DNA from: an uncultured Clostridia bacterium
GTDB taxonomy: Bacteria; Bacillota; Clostridia; Christensenellales; CAG-917
Direction: 5' to 3'
Assembly: GCA_947589475.1 (NCBI GenBank)
Contig: CANQBO010000003.1
Span: forward strand, 66,837 to 117,138
Length of the DNA: 50,302 bases
The notes beneath the pieces were generated by a model. That model was not told where the DNA came from. It was given only the letters and a program-made list of their open reading frames with translations, and searched no databases. Made by a program: the position numbers and the translations under genes. Below are positions 35,288 through 43,879 of the stretch, piece by piece. Within the stretch, counting starts at the first letter, position 1, and each line of letters opens with the position of its first letter.

Positions 35288-36097
35288 TTATTGATTTCGA
35301 TCGTCTTGAGCGACGTTTTCGTCCTCTTTAGTCGAAAGCGACGAGGATTGAGCGGACTCTTCTTCGCTTGAGGACGCGATCTCGACATAGCTTCCTTCGA
35401 CGCCCGCGGCTTTTTTCGCTCTTCCGAAGTAGACGCGCCTGTCGAGGCGTTTTGCCAGAAGCATGCCGACTTCTTGTATAACTTGCACAATGACGACGAT
35501 GAGAACTACGCACAGCCAAATTACGTCCTGCGCGTTGGAGGGGCGAGCTTGCGTGACAGCGAGCGAGCCGAGGCCGCCTCCGCTTATCGTACCCGCCATT
35601 GCGGAGTAGCCGATTATCGTGACGGTGGATATGACCGCGCCTACTATGAGAGATGGCTTTGCTTCGGGCAGATAAACTTTCCAAATTATCTGCCACGTGT
35701 TCGCGCCCATGGACCTAGCCGCCTCTATGACGCCCTTGTCCACCTCCTTGACGGAGGATTCCACCATGCGCGCTATGTAGGGGGCGGCGGCGACGATGAG
35801 CATGAATATCATGGCTTCATTGCCTATGCTCGTGCCTATTATCGCGCGGGACACGGGTATGAGCGCGACCATGAGTATGATGAAGGGTATTGAGCGCAGG
35901 ATGTTGACGATGACGCCCACGATCTTGTTCAGCCACGGGATAGGCTTAATTCCGCCCTTGTCCGTCGCGCACAGCAGTATGCCGAGGGGGAGACCTATGA
36001 TATAGGCGACGGCGGTCGAGATGAGGGTCAAGTATATTGTCTCTAAGGTGGCGAGGGCAAACCCCTCGAAGCCGAGTTGTCCGAATAATCTGCTCAT
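35288..36097 (-). CDS. metI: Methionine ABC transporter permease
   Basis: A 269-residue inner-membrane subunit with about five or six membrane segments. LETIYLTLISTAVAYIIGLPLGI opens the transmembrane part, and EAARSMGANTWQIIWKVYLPEAKPSLI is the EAA loop that contacts the ATPase. It ends with an unusual Ser/Glu-rich tail of about 40 residues (EIASSSEEESAQSSS) not needed for transport in known homologues. The start overlaps the metN stop (ATGA) and GAGGAGG precedes it. Confidence 0.94.
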   Translation of the reverse strand: MSRLFGQLGFEGFALATLETIYLTLISTAVAYIIGLPLGILLCATDKGGIKPIPWLNKIVGVIVNILRSIPFIILMVALIPVSRAIIGTSIGNEAMIFMLIVAAAPYIARMVESSVKEVDKGVIEAARSMGANTWQIIWKVYLPEAKPSLIVGAVISTVTIIGYSAMAGTISGGGLGSLAVTQARPSNAQDVIWLCVVLIVVIVQVIQEVGMLLAKRLDRRVYFGRAKKAAGVEGSYVEIASSSEEESAQSSSLSTKEDENVAQDDRNQ

Positions 36098-37128
36098 AAT
36101 TCCTCCTCAAATCGCACGTTGTGCCTCAAAAGATAGGCTTTTGCCGCTTCCAGCTGTCCGTCCTCTTCGCTCACGGCGATGACCATGTGCCCGAAGGACT
36201 TGCCGTCTATGTTTTTTGTATCCGCGTACAGTATGTTTGCCTTTACGCCGCACTCCAGCGCCAGCCCGGATATTACGGGAGCGTCCGCCTCGTCGCCTGC
36301 AAAGATCAGCCTCAATTTCTTGCCGCCTTCGCTCTCTATCGCGCGGATGAGGTCGGGGATTATAAGCTCCTTTGCGATGTCCGACTTCGGAGTGGAAAAT
36401 ACGTCCGTGACTTTGCCCGTCTCGGCAATTTTGCTGTTTGAAATGACCGCGACGTCCGTACATATGCTTTCCACGACTTTCATCTCGTGCGTTATGACGA
36501 TGACTGTCACGCCCAACTTTTCGTTGATGTCCTTAAGCAGCGAGAGTATGGACTTCGTCGTCGTGGGGTCCAGCGCGCTCGTCGCCTCGTCGCACAGCAG
36601 ATATTTCGGTCTGAGTGCAAGCGCGCGCGCTATGGCGACGCGCTGTTTCTGTCCGCCGCTCAACTGCGAGGGGTAGGAGTTTGCCTTGTCCGAAAGTTCG
36701 ACAAGCTCCAAAAGCTCCTTTACGCGCGCCTCTCTCTTTGCCTTGTCCACTCTGTATGGGACGGGGGAGCCATTCTCGCCTCGTTTGCTCTTTTTAGGAG
36801 CGATGTCCAGCGGGAAGCGTACGTTTTGCGCTACGGTGCGCTGTTCAAGCAAGTTGAAGTTTTGAAAGATCATGCCGATGTTTTTCCTCAGCAGGTTGAG
36901 GCGTTTTTGCTTTACGCGGGTGATGTCCTCTCCGTCTATGACGACGCTTCCCGAGGTGGGCCTCTCAAGCATATTTATACACCTGACAAGCGTGCTTTTG
37001 CCCGCGCCCGAAAGCCCTATTATGCCGAATATCGCGCCATCGGGAATGGTGAGATCTATGCCGTCAAGGGCGAGGGTGTCGCCGCTTTTGGAAGGATAGA
37101 CTTTGGTGAGATTTTTGATTTCTATCAT
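36094..37128 (-). CDS. metN: Methionine ABC transporter ATP-binding protein with NIL domain
   Basis: Drives methionine uptake by ATP hydrolysis. Walker A is GLSGAGKST, the signature LSGGQKQR and Walker B YLLCDEATSALD. The C-terminal 75 residues (LRLIFAGDEADAPVISG and on) form the NIL domain that binds methionine and closes the transporter when the cell is replete. The start at 37128 (MIEIKNLTKVYPS) is preceded by AGAGGAC; an upstream in-frame ATG at 37167 has no ribosome site. First structural gene of metN-metI-metQ, downstream of the leader peptide and attenuator. Confidence 0.94.
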   Translation of the reverse strand: MIEIKNLTKVYPSKSGDTLALDGIDLTIPDGAIFGIIGLSGAGKSTLVRCINMLERPTSGSVVIDGEDITRVKQKRLNLLRKNIGMIFQNFNLLEQRTVAQNVRFPLDIAPKKSKRGENGSPVPYRVDKAKREARVKELLELVELSDKANSYPSQLSGGQKQRVAIARALALRPKYLLCDEATSALDPTTTKSILSLLKDINEKLGVTVIVITHEMKVVESICTDVAVISNSKIAETGKVTDVFSTPKSDIAKELIIPDLIRAIESEGGKKLRLIFAGDEADAPVISGLALECGVKANILYADTKNIDGKSFGHMVIAVSEEDGQLEAAKAYLLRHNVRFEEEL

Positions 37129-37187
37129 ACTGTCCTCTGTCCCGCACAGCGAGACGGTTTTTTTCATCGCAATACTGCTTATGCCGC

Positions 37188-37226
37188 AAAAAAATTAAAA
37201 TCGCTCGGGAGCGTATTCCCGAGCGA
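37188..37226 (-). terminator. Intrinsic terminator (attenuator) between leader peptide and metN
   Basis: On the minus strand TCGCTCGGGA (37226-37217), loop ATACGC, TCCCGAGCGA (37210-37201), then TTTTAATTTTTTT (37200-37188). It lies before metN, so it must be bypassed for expression. Its 5' arm (37217-37232) can instead pair with 37273-37287 inside the leader peptide gene: CAATGCT-C-GCTCGGGA with TCCCGAGCAGTATTG, 15 pairs with one G-U and one bulge. Confidence 0.88.
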
Positions 37227-37248
37227 GCATTGTTTTTCGACTTCAGCC

Positions 37249-37326
37249 TCAGAGGACGGCGAAAAGTCCCGACAATACTGCTCGGGATCTGCGCATGCCC
37301 ATCATCATGTTGCCGATACGGAACAT
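37249..37326 (-). CDS. Methionine-rich leader peptide of the metNIQ attenuator
   Basis: A 25-residue open frame beginning MFRIGNMMMGMRRSR, with Met at 1, 7, 8, 9 and 11. AAGGAGG six nt upstream is the best ribosome site in the area, and a consensus promoter lies before it. It is too short for a structural protein, is followed by a terminator and then by a methionine importer, the classic layout of a ribosome-mediated attenuator. Ribosomes stalled on the Met codons would leave codons 13-18 free to pair with the terminator's 5' arm and allow read-through; completed translation would cover them. In the absence of translation, TCCCGA and TCGGGA inside the leader can pair, leaving the terminator free. 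Confidence 0.85.
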   Translation of the reverse strand: MFRIGNMMMGMRRSRAVLSGLFAVL

Positions 37327-37354
37327 ATTCCGCCTCCTTGCTTTGGATAGATGA

Positions 37355-37384
37355 AGTGTAACAAACAAATATGCCCCGTGTCAA
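37355..37384 (-). promoter_or_regulatory. Promoter of the metNIQ leader
   Basis: Perfect TTGACA (37384-37379), 18 nt, TACACT (37360-37355) on the minus strand. Transcription would start near 37348, about 22 nt before the leader peptide ATG. Confidence 0.8.
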
Positions 37385-37425
37385 GCGAATTTTCAAAATT
37401 TTTCAAATGAGCGGAATGACAGGCG

Positions 37426-37456
37426 CAAGTATTTTTGCGGGGAGTCTGCATACAAT
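37426..37456 (+). promoter_or_regulatory. Sigma-E type sporulation promoter before the ytxC-like gene
   Basis: CAAGTATT (37426-37433), 15 nt, CATACAAT (37449-37456). The -10 is the full sigma-E consensus; the -35 keeps only the TATT core. The message would begin near 37463 with GAGGTGA close to its 5' end. Confidence 0.55.
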
Positions 37457-37472
37457 ATTGACGAGGTGATTC

Positions 37473-38183
37473 ATGTGGTCTAACGTAATAAGCATCGACA
37501 AACGGTATGGAAAGGAAATTTCTTATATACTCGAGAGCGTCGAAAACACAAAGGATATGTCGTATGCGACGGAGGAATCCGTAGGAAGAATGTATGTGTA
37601 CGTCGCAAGCGCGTGCGAGATCGCGGACGAGGCGGAAGAGAGGGTGCGCAGGATCGCCGAAACTGTCATTCTCGACTTTTTCAAACAGCGGTTTTTTTTG
37701 GAAAAGCTGGGACTTGACAAACTCAGCCTTGCGCAATGCGCGCTTATAAGTTCCATCGTGCACTTTGACAGGGAATTTGAGAGCGCTGTGTGCGCCAAAG
37801 CGTTTTCAACTCTGCTCGACTACAACATTGACGGAGCGTATCACTTCAGGCTGTCCGCATTGAACGACAGCTGGGAGGAGCTTGCGGGCGTGGCTTCGAG
37901 GCTTCTCGACGGGATAAGCGGCGAGGGCGAACTTTATGACATAGCGGCATTCATCACGGGAAGCGACGGCGGCAAAAACCAACTTCTTCTAGAGCGCGGA
38001 CGTCTGAAAAATCTTACTTGCAGAAAGAATGTGGAAGTCGTAAACGTCTACGACGCGCAGGAACTCAATCTTCTTAGCGCCATACTCGGCGAGCGACCGC
38101 TTGAGATCCGCATAAAAAAGGGGGAACTGAGCGGACAGCTTTGCTCATCGCTCAAACATATCGCGCGAGTCATCGAATGTTGA
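37473..38183 (+). CDS. Sporulation protein YtxC-like
   Basis: A 236-residue soluble protein with weak but recognisable resemblance to the YtxC family of sporulating Firmicutes, mainly YNIDGAYHFRLSALNDSWEELAG (the GF-x-x-FRL pattern) and the C-terminal LNLLSAILGERPLEIRI. Molecular function of YtxC is unknown. GAGGTGA precedes the ATG, and a sigma-E-type promoter directly upstream supports a mother-cell sporulation role. Single-gene unit, followed by a large inverted repeat. Confidence 0.6.
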   Translation: MWSNVISIDKRYGKEISYILESVENTKDMSYATEESVGRMYVYVASACEIADEAEERVRRIAETVILDFFKQRFFLEKLGLDKLSLAQCALISSIVHFDREFESAVCAKAFSTLLDYNIDGAYHFRLSALNDSWEELAGVASRLLDGISGEGELYDIAAFITGSDGGKNQLLLERGRLKNLTCRKNVEVVNVYDAQELNLLSAILGERPLEIRIKKGELSGQLCSSLKHIARVIEC

Positions 38184-38187
38184 CATA

Positions 38188-38321
38188 AAACACTTATCGT
38201 GTTGCATATTTTTGGCATATCGCCCATATCGGCGATATTTTGATGTGTTTCAACCAAGAAAAGAAATCATAAAAACACATTACGTATTTTCATTGTCCGT
38301 ATAAAAACACGATAAGTGTTT
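38188..38321. repeat. Nested inverted repeat after the ytxC-like gene
   Basis: A perfect 16-bp inverted repeat, AAACACTTATCGTGTT (38188-38203) and AACACGATAAGTGTTT (38306-38321), encloses 102 nt that hold a second hairpin ATATCGCC-CATATC-GGCGATAT (38217-38238). It starts five bases after the stop codon. It may act as terminator or be a small non-coding mobile-type element. The rest of 38184-38466 holds only the RNase J promoter. Confidence 0.7.
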
Positions 38322-38380
38322 AAAATTTTCAAATTTCGGAAGTTATCCCGAAACAAATTTATTATTCGAGCCGTCTTTGC

Positions 38381-38409
38381 TTGATTGTTCTTTGAAAATC
38401 GTGTATGAT
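38381..38409 (+). promoter_or_regulatory. Promoter for the RNase J gene
   Basis: TTGATT (38381-38386), 17 nt, TATGAT (38404-38409). The ATG follows at 38467 with CGGAG upstream. Confidence 0.7.
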
Positions 38410-38466
38410 AGAATGTAAATGTTTTAATAATAGTAATCGCGCGTAGGGCGCGCAAGCGGAGAATAA

Positions 38467-40110
38467 ATGGCAAAAAAGGCAAACAATGTGAAAGTGACCT
38501 TTCTCGGCGGAGTGGGCGAGATAGGCAAAAATATGACCGTCATAGAGTGCGGCGAGGATATGATCGTCGTGGATATGGGCGTATCCTTCCCAAAGGAGGA
38601 CAGCCCGGGCATGGACGCCATCATACCCGACATCACCTATCTCAAGCAGAATATAAAGAGACTCAGGGGCGTGTTGCTCACCCACGGGCACGAGGATCAT
38701 ATCGGCGCGATCCCTTACTATGCGGACATCCTCAAAAAAACTCCCATATACGGCACGGCGCTCACGATAGGGCTTCTCAGACGCAAACTCGAAAAGGACG
38801 CTAAGAAGTGCGAGCTTAGAGTGGTCGCGGAGGGAGACACCGTGACCCTCGGCGGCATAAAAGCGGAATTTGTCAAAGTGTGTCACTCCATGGCGGGCGC
38901 ATGCGCGCTTGCGATATACACGGAGGGAGGCACGGTGTTCGTGACGGGTGACTTCAAGATCGACAACACTCCCATAGACGGCAAAAAGACGGACATCGGG
39001 CGCATTGCGGAAATAGGCGCCAAGGGAGTTGCGCTCATGCTGGGCGAATCCACCAATGTGGAGCGCAGGGGAAGTTCGACTTCCGAAAAGGTGGTCGGGC
39101 AAAATCTCGAGGCGATATTCGCCGCCAACAGGCGCAAGAGGCTTGTCGTGGCGTGTTTCGCTTCGTCAAACTACCGCGTGCAACAGATACTGGAGCTTGC
39201 CCACAGATACGGGCGCAAAGTGGTGCTCGCGGGCAAGAGCATGAAAGGAATGGTCGAAGTCGCCTCCGCTTGCGGAGAGCTTAAGGTGCCCAAGGGCGTA
39301 ATAGTGGAGAGCATAGGCAAGCTGAAGCCGAGCGAGACGCTCATACTCGCGACGGGTTCGCAAGGCGAGCCACTCTCCGCGCTGAACAAGCTCAGCAAGG
39401 GCGAATTCAACAAGATAAACGTGGGCGCGGACGACGTCATCGTGTTGTCCTCGTCCCCTATACCCGGCAACGAGAAGGCTGTTTACGACGTCATAAACGC
39501 GCTGTTCAGAAAGGGCGCGGAAGTCATCTACGACGCGATGAACGACATACACGTTTCGGGACACGCCTATGAGGAGGAGCTTAAACTTATGCTCACCCTC
39601 GTGCGCCCCGAGTACTTTATGCCCGTTCACGGCGAGTATAGACACCAGCATAAGCACGCGATGATCGCAAGGTCGCTGGGCATACCGTCCAAAAACATAG
39701 TCATACCCAATATCGGGGACTGCTACAGCGTTACGTCGAAGGGCTTCAGGAAACATTCCAACGTGCCCGCGGGCAACACATATGTGGACGGAGTCGTTTT
39801 GGAGGACGGAGAGGCGGTCGTGAGCGATCGTCGCTCGCTTGCGGAGTACGGCATGCTGCTCGTGCTGGCGGCGGTGGACCTCGAAAGCGGGACGCTCAAA
39901 GGAGAACCCGACGTCGTGGCGCGCGGATTCAGCCTTACGGAGGAGACGGAAAGGAATGTCAAAAATGCCGTCGCAGAGGCTATACACATGGCGGATTTCG
40001 ACAAATCGGATATAGACGAGTATGCAAAATGCGCAAAGAGAGCGGTGAGAAAATTGTTTATGAGGGACAGGCAATTCCCCATAATTATTCCCGTTGTAGT
40101 GGAGGCTTGA
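38467..40110 (+). CDS. rnj: Ribonuclease J
   Basis: Endo- and 5'-3' exoribonuclease of mRNA decay and rRNA maturation in the cytoplasm. The 547-residue protein has the metallo-beta-lactamase motif HGHEDHIG at 73-80, EIGKNM near the N-terminus, and the beta-CASP pieces GESTNVERRG, FASSNYRVQQI and HVSGHAYEEEL, then PEYFMPVHGEYRH. Length and motifs fit the RNase J1/J2 family; I cannot tell which paralogue. It is followed after 1 nt by a glycosyltransferase gene, so the two are co-transcribed. Confidence 0.95.
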   Translation: MAKKANNVKVTFLGGVGEIGKNMTVIECGEDMIVVDMGVSFPKEDSPGMDAIIPDITYLKQNIKRLRGVLLTHGHEDHIGAIPYYADILKKTPIYGTALTIGLLRRKLEKDAKKCELRVVAEGDTVTLGGIKAEFVKVCHSMAGACALAIYTEGGTVFVTGDFKIDNTPIDGKKTDIGRIAEIGAKGVALMLGESTNVERRGSSTSEKVVGQNLEAIFAANRRKRLVVACFASSNYRVQQILELAHRYGRKVVLAGKSMKGMVEVASACGELKVPKGVIVESIGKLKPSETLILATGSQGEPLSALNKLSKGEFNKINVGADDVIVLSSSPIPGNEKAVYDVINALFRKGAEVIYDAMNDIHVSGHAYEEELKLMLTLVRPEYFMPVHGEYRHQHKHAMIARSLGIPSKNIVIPNIGDCYSVTSKGFRKHSNVPAGNTYVDGVVLEDGEAVVSDRRSLAEYGMLLVLAAVDLESGTLKGEPDVVARGFSLTEETERNVKNAVAEAIHMADFDKSDIDEYAKCAKRAVRKLFMRDRQFPIIIPVVVEA

Positions 40111-40111
40111 G

Positions 40112-41200
40112 ATGAAGAGGAGACCCATAATACTCATCATGACGTCGCACGAGGATCAGAGCGGAGTCGCCGCGCGCCTTGCGGACGCCATAAGAGCGAA
40201 GGGCACGCACAACGTCGTCATAATCGGGGACGACAAGTACGGTTCCGTAAAAAAGCTCTCGCTTTTGGACAGGCTGATGGACACGGGACAGGAGTATCAA
40301 TATCTGCTCGAAAGCAAGGACAGGGGCGTGATACGCGACAAGATGAAGAGGCGCAAATTTTCAAAGCGCGTGACGAGGATAGGCAATATGCTCAGGCGTT
40401 TCAATCCCGAATACGTGCTGTGCGTGACTCCATACGCGCATCATTGCGCCGTCGAAGCGAAGAAAAAGTTGCACTCGCGCGTGCGCATACTCTATCTCGT
40501 GATGTCATTCACCGCGCCAAAGAGAGGGTTGGACGAGGCGACGGACACGTATATAGTCGAAAACGCGGACGTCAAGGCGGCGCTCATAAAGTCGGGAGTG
40601 CACCCGAAGGACATAATGATCATGGGCTTGCCCTTCGACATACCGAGGTGGGACCCCTCCGAGCTGGTCTTTGCCAAACAGGACCTCGGCTTGCCCGTCG
40701 GAAAGACGGTGTTCGTATCCGTCAACGACAAGAAAAAGCTTGAAGAGACTTTCTCCCTCCTTCTCGATCAGGGGAATATAGCGACATATATCATAAAATG
40801 CGAAAACGCAAAACTCAGGCAATCTCTCGGCATGCTTGCGACAAACTTTCCCGACGTGAACATAGTATTCGTCGCGACAAGAGAGAAGGTCGACGACTTT
40901 TTGAGGGCGTCGGACGTCGCTATATTAAGTTATGACGTGCCAACGATCTACAAGTGTCTTGAGCTGGGCGTTCCGCCTCTCGTCATCTCAAACGACGAGC
41001 ACATTGAGGCGGATATTTCCTTCCTTCTTTCGCACGGACTTATCGTGCGCGCAAAGGAGGAGATCGACATTGTGGGGCTTTTATACAAGCTGTTGCAGAC
41101 GGAGCTGGGCAGACAAATTTCCCAAAACGGTCGCAAGTGGACGGAATTTAGCTCGGTGGACAACATCGCAAACTTCCTTATCACATATATAGGCGTTTGA
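40112..41200 (+). CDS. GT-B type glycosyltransferase, MGDG synthase/MurG-like
   Basis: A 362-residue protein. The N-terminal half resembles the acceptor domain of diacylglycerol glucosyltransferases (LIMTSHEDQSGVAARLADAI, NPEYVLCVTPYAHH), the C-terminal half a nucleotide-sugar domain (FLRASDVAILSYDVPTIYKCLELGVPPLVI). The usual Gly-rich GT28 segment is not obvious, so acceptor and donor stay unknown; a glycolipid or cell-wall role is likely. Directly after RNase J and before der in a probable housekeeping operon. Confidence 0.6.
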   Translation: MKRRPIILIMTSHEDQSGVAARLADAIRAKGTHNVVIIGDDKYGSVKKLSLLDRLMDTGQEYQYLLESKDRGVIRDKMKRRKFSKRVTRIGNMLRRFNPEYVLCVTPYAHHCAVEAKKKLHSRVRILYLVMSFTAPKRGLDEATDTYIVENADVKAALIKSGVHPKDIMIMGLPFDIPRWDPSELVFAKQDLGLPVGKTVFVSVNDKKKLEETFSLLLDQGNIATYIIKCENAKLRQSLGMLATNFPDVNIVFVATREKVDDFLRASDVAILSYDVPTIYKCLELGVPPLVISNDEHIEADISFLLSHGLIVRAKEEIDIVGLLYKLLQTELGRQISQNGRKWTEFSSVDNIANFLITYIGV

Positions 41201-41217
41201 TCTCGGAGGTGAGTATC

Positions 41218-42534
41218 ATGAAACCTTTGATCGCAGTCGTGGGTCGCCCAAACGTCGGCAAATCCACGCTTTTCAACAGAATAGCAGGCAACAGAATAGC
41301 AATAGTCGAGGACACCCCGGGAGTCACTCGCGACAGGATATACGCGGACGCGGAGTGGTGCGGGCGCGCCTTTACGCTCATCGACACGGGCGGGCTGGAG
41401 CTTAAGAGCGACGACGAGATGTGGTCTCACATAAGGGCGCAAGCCGAGATCGCGGTGGACAGCGCGGACGCCATACTCTACGTCGTGGACGGAAAGACGG
41501 GTCTCACCACGGACGATACTCTCGTATGCAACTTTTTGAGGAGATCGGGTCGTCCCGTCGTGCTTGCCGTAAACAAGATAGACAACTCCTATATGGACAC
41601 CGTCTACGACTTCTATTCGCTCGGTTTCGGCGATCCGTATCCCGTGAGCGCGGAGCAGGGCAAAGGCATAGGCGACCTTTTGGACGCGCTTATGGAAGTT
41701 ATTCCCGAAGCTCCCGTCGAGGAGGACCCCGAACGCATCAAGATCGCCATAGTCGGCAAGCCGAACGCGGGCAAAAGCTCTATCGCCAACAGGTTGCTCG
41801 GCTATGACAGGAGCATAGTCAGCGACATCGCGGGCACGACGAGGGACGCCGTGGACACCGAGCTTAATATCGGCGACGACAAGTATCTCATCATAGACAC
41901 CGCGGGCATGCGCAAAAAGCGCGCCGTAGACGAGAGCGTAGAGAGATATTCCGTCATGCGCTCCATACTTGCCATACGCAGGGCGGACGTCGTGCTCATC
42001 GTGTGCGACGCGGGCGAGGGACTTACGGAGCAGGACGTCAAGATCGCGGGGCTGGTGCACGAGGAGGGCAAACCGTCCGTCATAGTCATGAACAAGTGGG
42101 ACCTTGTGGACAAGGACTCCTACACCATAAACGCATTTGAGAAAAAGCTGAAAGAGGATCTGAAGTATATGGATTATTTCAAGTCCGTATACATCAGCGC
42201 GCTCAGCGGCAAGCGCGTCGACTCTCTTCTTCCCACCGTGCGCGAAGTGGTCGCAAACAACAGGCGGCGCATACCCACGGGCTTGCTCAACGAGGTGCTC
42301 GGCGAGGCGACGAGGATAAGCGAGCCTCCGTCCTATCTCGGGCGCAGGTTGAAGATATACTTCGTGACGCAGGTCTCCGTCTCTCCTCCGACCTTTGTGC
42401 TCAAGGTCAACGACCCAAAGTTGATGCATTTCAGCTATAAGCGCTATCTCGAAAACGCGCTTAGGAAGAGCTTCGACTTTTCGGGCACTCCCATAAGGCT
42501 CGTCGTGAGAGCGGACAGCGATGAAAAGGAATGA
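41218..42534 (+). CDS. der: Ribosome biogenesis GTPase Der (EngA)
   Basis: Double GTPase needed for 50S subunit assembly. The 438-residue protein has two G domains: GRPNVGKS at 9-16 with DTPGVTRDR, DTGG and NKID, and GKPNAGKS near 180 with TTRDAVD, DTAGMRKK and NKWD. The KH-like C-terminal domain (YFVTQVSVSPPTFVLKVNDP) is complete. GGAGGTGA precedes the ATG at 41218. Confidence 0.97.
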   Translation: MKPLIAVVGRPNVGKSTLFNRIAGNRIAIVEDTPGVTRDRIYADAEWCGRAFTLIDTGGLELKSDDEMWSHIRAQAEIAVDSADAILYVVDGKTGLTTDDTLVCNFLRRSGRPVVLAVNKIDNSYMDTVYDFYSLGFGDPYPVSAEQGKGIGDLLDALMEVIPEAPVEEDPERIKIAIVGKPNAGKSSIANRLLGYDRSIVSDIAGTTRDAVDTELNIGDDKYLIIDTAGMRKKRAVDESVERYSVMRSILAIRRADVVLIVCDAGEGLTEQDVKIAGLVHEEGKPSVIVMNKWDLVDKDSYTINAFEKKLKEDLKYMDYFKSVYISALSGKRVDSLLPTVREVVANNRRRIPTGLLNEVLGEATRISEPPSYLGRRLKIYFVTQVSVSPPTFVLKVNDPKLMHFSYKRYLENALRKSFDFSGTPIRLVVRADSDEKE

Positions 42535-42641
42535 CGCCGTTTTGTTAAAAATGCGCAAACTCGACGTTTATATGACAAAATCCGACAAATAAAACACTTT
42601 TTTGTGCAAATACGCATATTGTGCAAGGGAGGTATAAACCA

Positions 42642-43871
42642 TTGAAACGTTTAAGTCTCGACGAGGCAAAAATTTTGCTTGAAAAGTGTAGGGCTTCTTT
42701 AAAGCAAGTGGACATGACGAGGGGCAGACCGTCAAAACAACAGCTTGAAATAGGCATGCGCATGCTTGTGCGCGCGGGCGAGCTTGACTATACATATGCG
42801 GGCGGAGACGCGCGCAACTATGGGGATATGAAGGGAATTCCCGCCGCACGCGAGTTGTTTGCGGAAGTGTTCGGCGTAAGCAAGGAAAATGTCGTCGTCC
42901 TTGACGGCAGTTCGCTCTCGATTATGTACAGGCTTGTCGCAAACGCCATGGATTTCGGCGTCATGGGGTGCAATCCGTGGCGAGAGCAGGGCAGGGTCAA
43001 ATTTTTGTGCCCCGCGCCCGGATATGACCGCCATTTCGCCATTTGCGAGGAATTCGGCATAGATATGGTGACGGTGCCCATGCTCGCGGACGGTCCCGAT
43101 ATGGACATGATAGAGCGACTTGTCGAAGAGGACGCGTCCGTAAAAGGCGTGTGGTGCGTTCCCAAATATTCGAATCCTACGGGAATAGTTTTCTCGGACA
43201 GTACAGTCAAGCGTTTTGCGGCGCTCAAGCCCGCCGCAAAGGACTTCAGGATATTCTGGGACAACGCCTACATCGTCCACTCGCTCACGGGGGAGCAACA
43301 TCATCTTGAGAATATCTTCGATGCGGCAAAGAAATTCGGAAGCGAGGATATGGTGTATGAACTTACCTCAACGTCCAAAATAACCTTTGCGGGAAGCGGT
43401 ATCGCCGCGCTCGCCGCAAGCGAGGGAAACATCGCGGACTTCATCTCGCATTTGCAATTCGAGATGATAAACCCCAACAAGGTCAATCAGGTCATGCACG
43501 CGGCATATCTTAAAGACGTTGACAACATTACGCGCATTATGGGGGAGCATGCCGCGCTTCTGCGTCCAAAATTCGAGCTGGTGGACAGGCGGCTCTTCGA
43601 AGCGTTCGGCAGGGACTGTCCCGACGTGAAGTGGACAAGACCTTTAGGCGGCTATTTCATCTCCCTTGACGTGAACGGCGTAGCCGCGCGCGTGGGCGAG
43701 CTTACAAAGTACGCGGGCGTGAAATTCACCAAAGTCGGCGCGACCTATCCCTACGGCAAGGACCCGCACAACTCAAACATCCGCATCGCCCCCAGCATCC
43801 CCTCCCTCGAGGAACTCGACTTTGCCATGGACGCCTTGATTTCCGCCATCGCCATCGCCCTTGAGGAGTGA
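42642..43871 (+). CDS. PLP-dependent aminotransferase, aspartate aminotransferase-like subgroup
   Basis: A 409-residue fold-type I enzyme. DMTRGRPSKQQL near the start, YAGGDARNYGDMKGIPAARELFAE and the PLP Lys in STSKITFAGSG place it in the aspartate aminotransferase group annotated as Asp_aminotransf. WDNAYIVHSL holds the Asp and Tyr that bind the cofactor, and SNIRIAPSIPS the substrate-carboxylate Arg. The start is TTG at 42642, 9 nt after GGGAGG. Amino-acid specificity cannot be read; aspartate or aromatic acids are plausible. Confidence 0.88.
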   Translation: MKRLSLDEAKILLEKCRASLKQVDMTRGRPSKQQLEIGMRMLVRAGELDYTYAGGDARNYGDMKGIPAARELFAEVFGVSKENVVVLDGSSLSIMYRLVANAMDFGVMGCNPWREQGRVKFLCPAPGYDRHFAICEEFGIDMVTVPMLADGPDMDMIERLVEEDASVKGVWCVPKYSNPTGIVFSDSTVKRFAALKPAAKDFRIFWDNAYIVHSLTGEQHHLENIFDAAKKFGSEDMVYELTSTSKITFAGSGIAALAASEGNIADFISHLQFEMINPNKVNQVMHAAYLKDVDNITRIMGEHAALLRPKFELVDRRLFEAFGRDCPDVKWTRPLGGYFISLDVNGVAARVGELTKYAGVKFTKVGATYPYGKDPHNSNIRIAPSIPSLEELDFAMDALISAIAIALEE

Positions 43872-43879
43872 TTTATTTT

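Noticed and set aside
37129..37350. SAM riboswitch or T-box before metN
   Set aside because: The leader is too short and lacks the T-box sequence and S-box core; the leader peptide explains the structure.
40948..42558. 536-codon minus-strand open frame opposite der and the glycosyltransferase gene
   Set aside because: Antisense to two well-supported genes; the product resembles no family.
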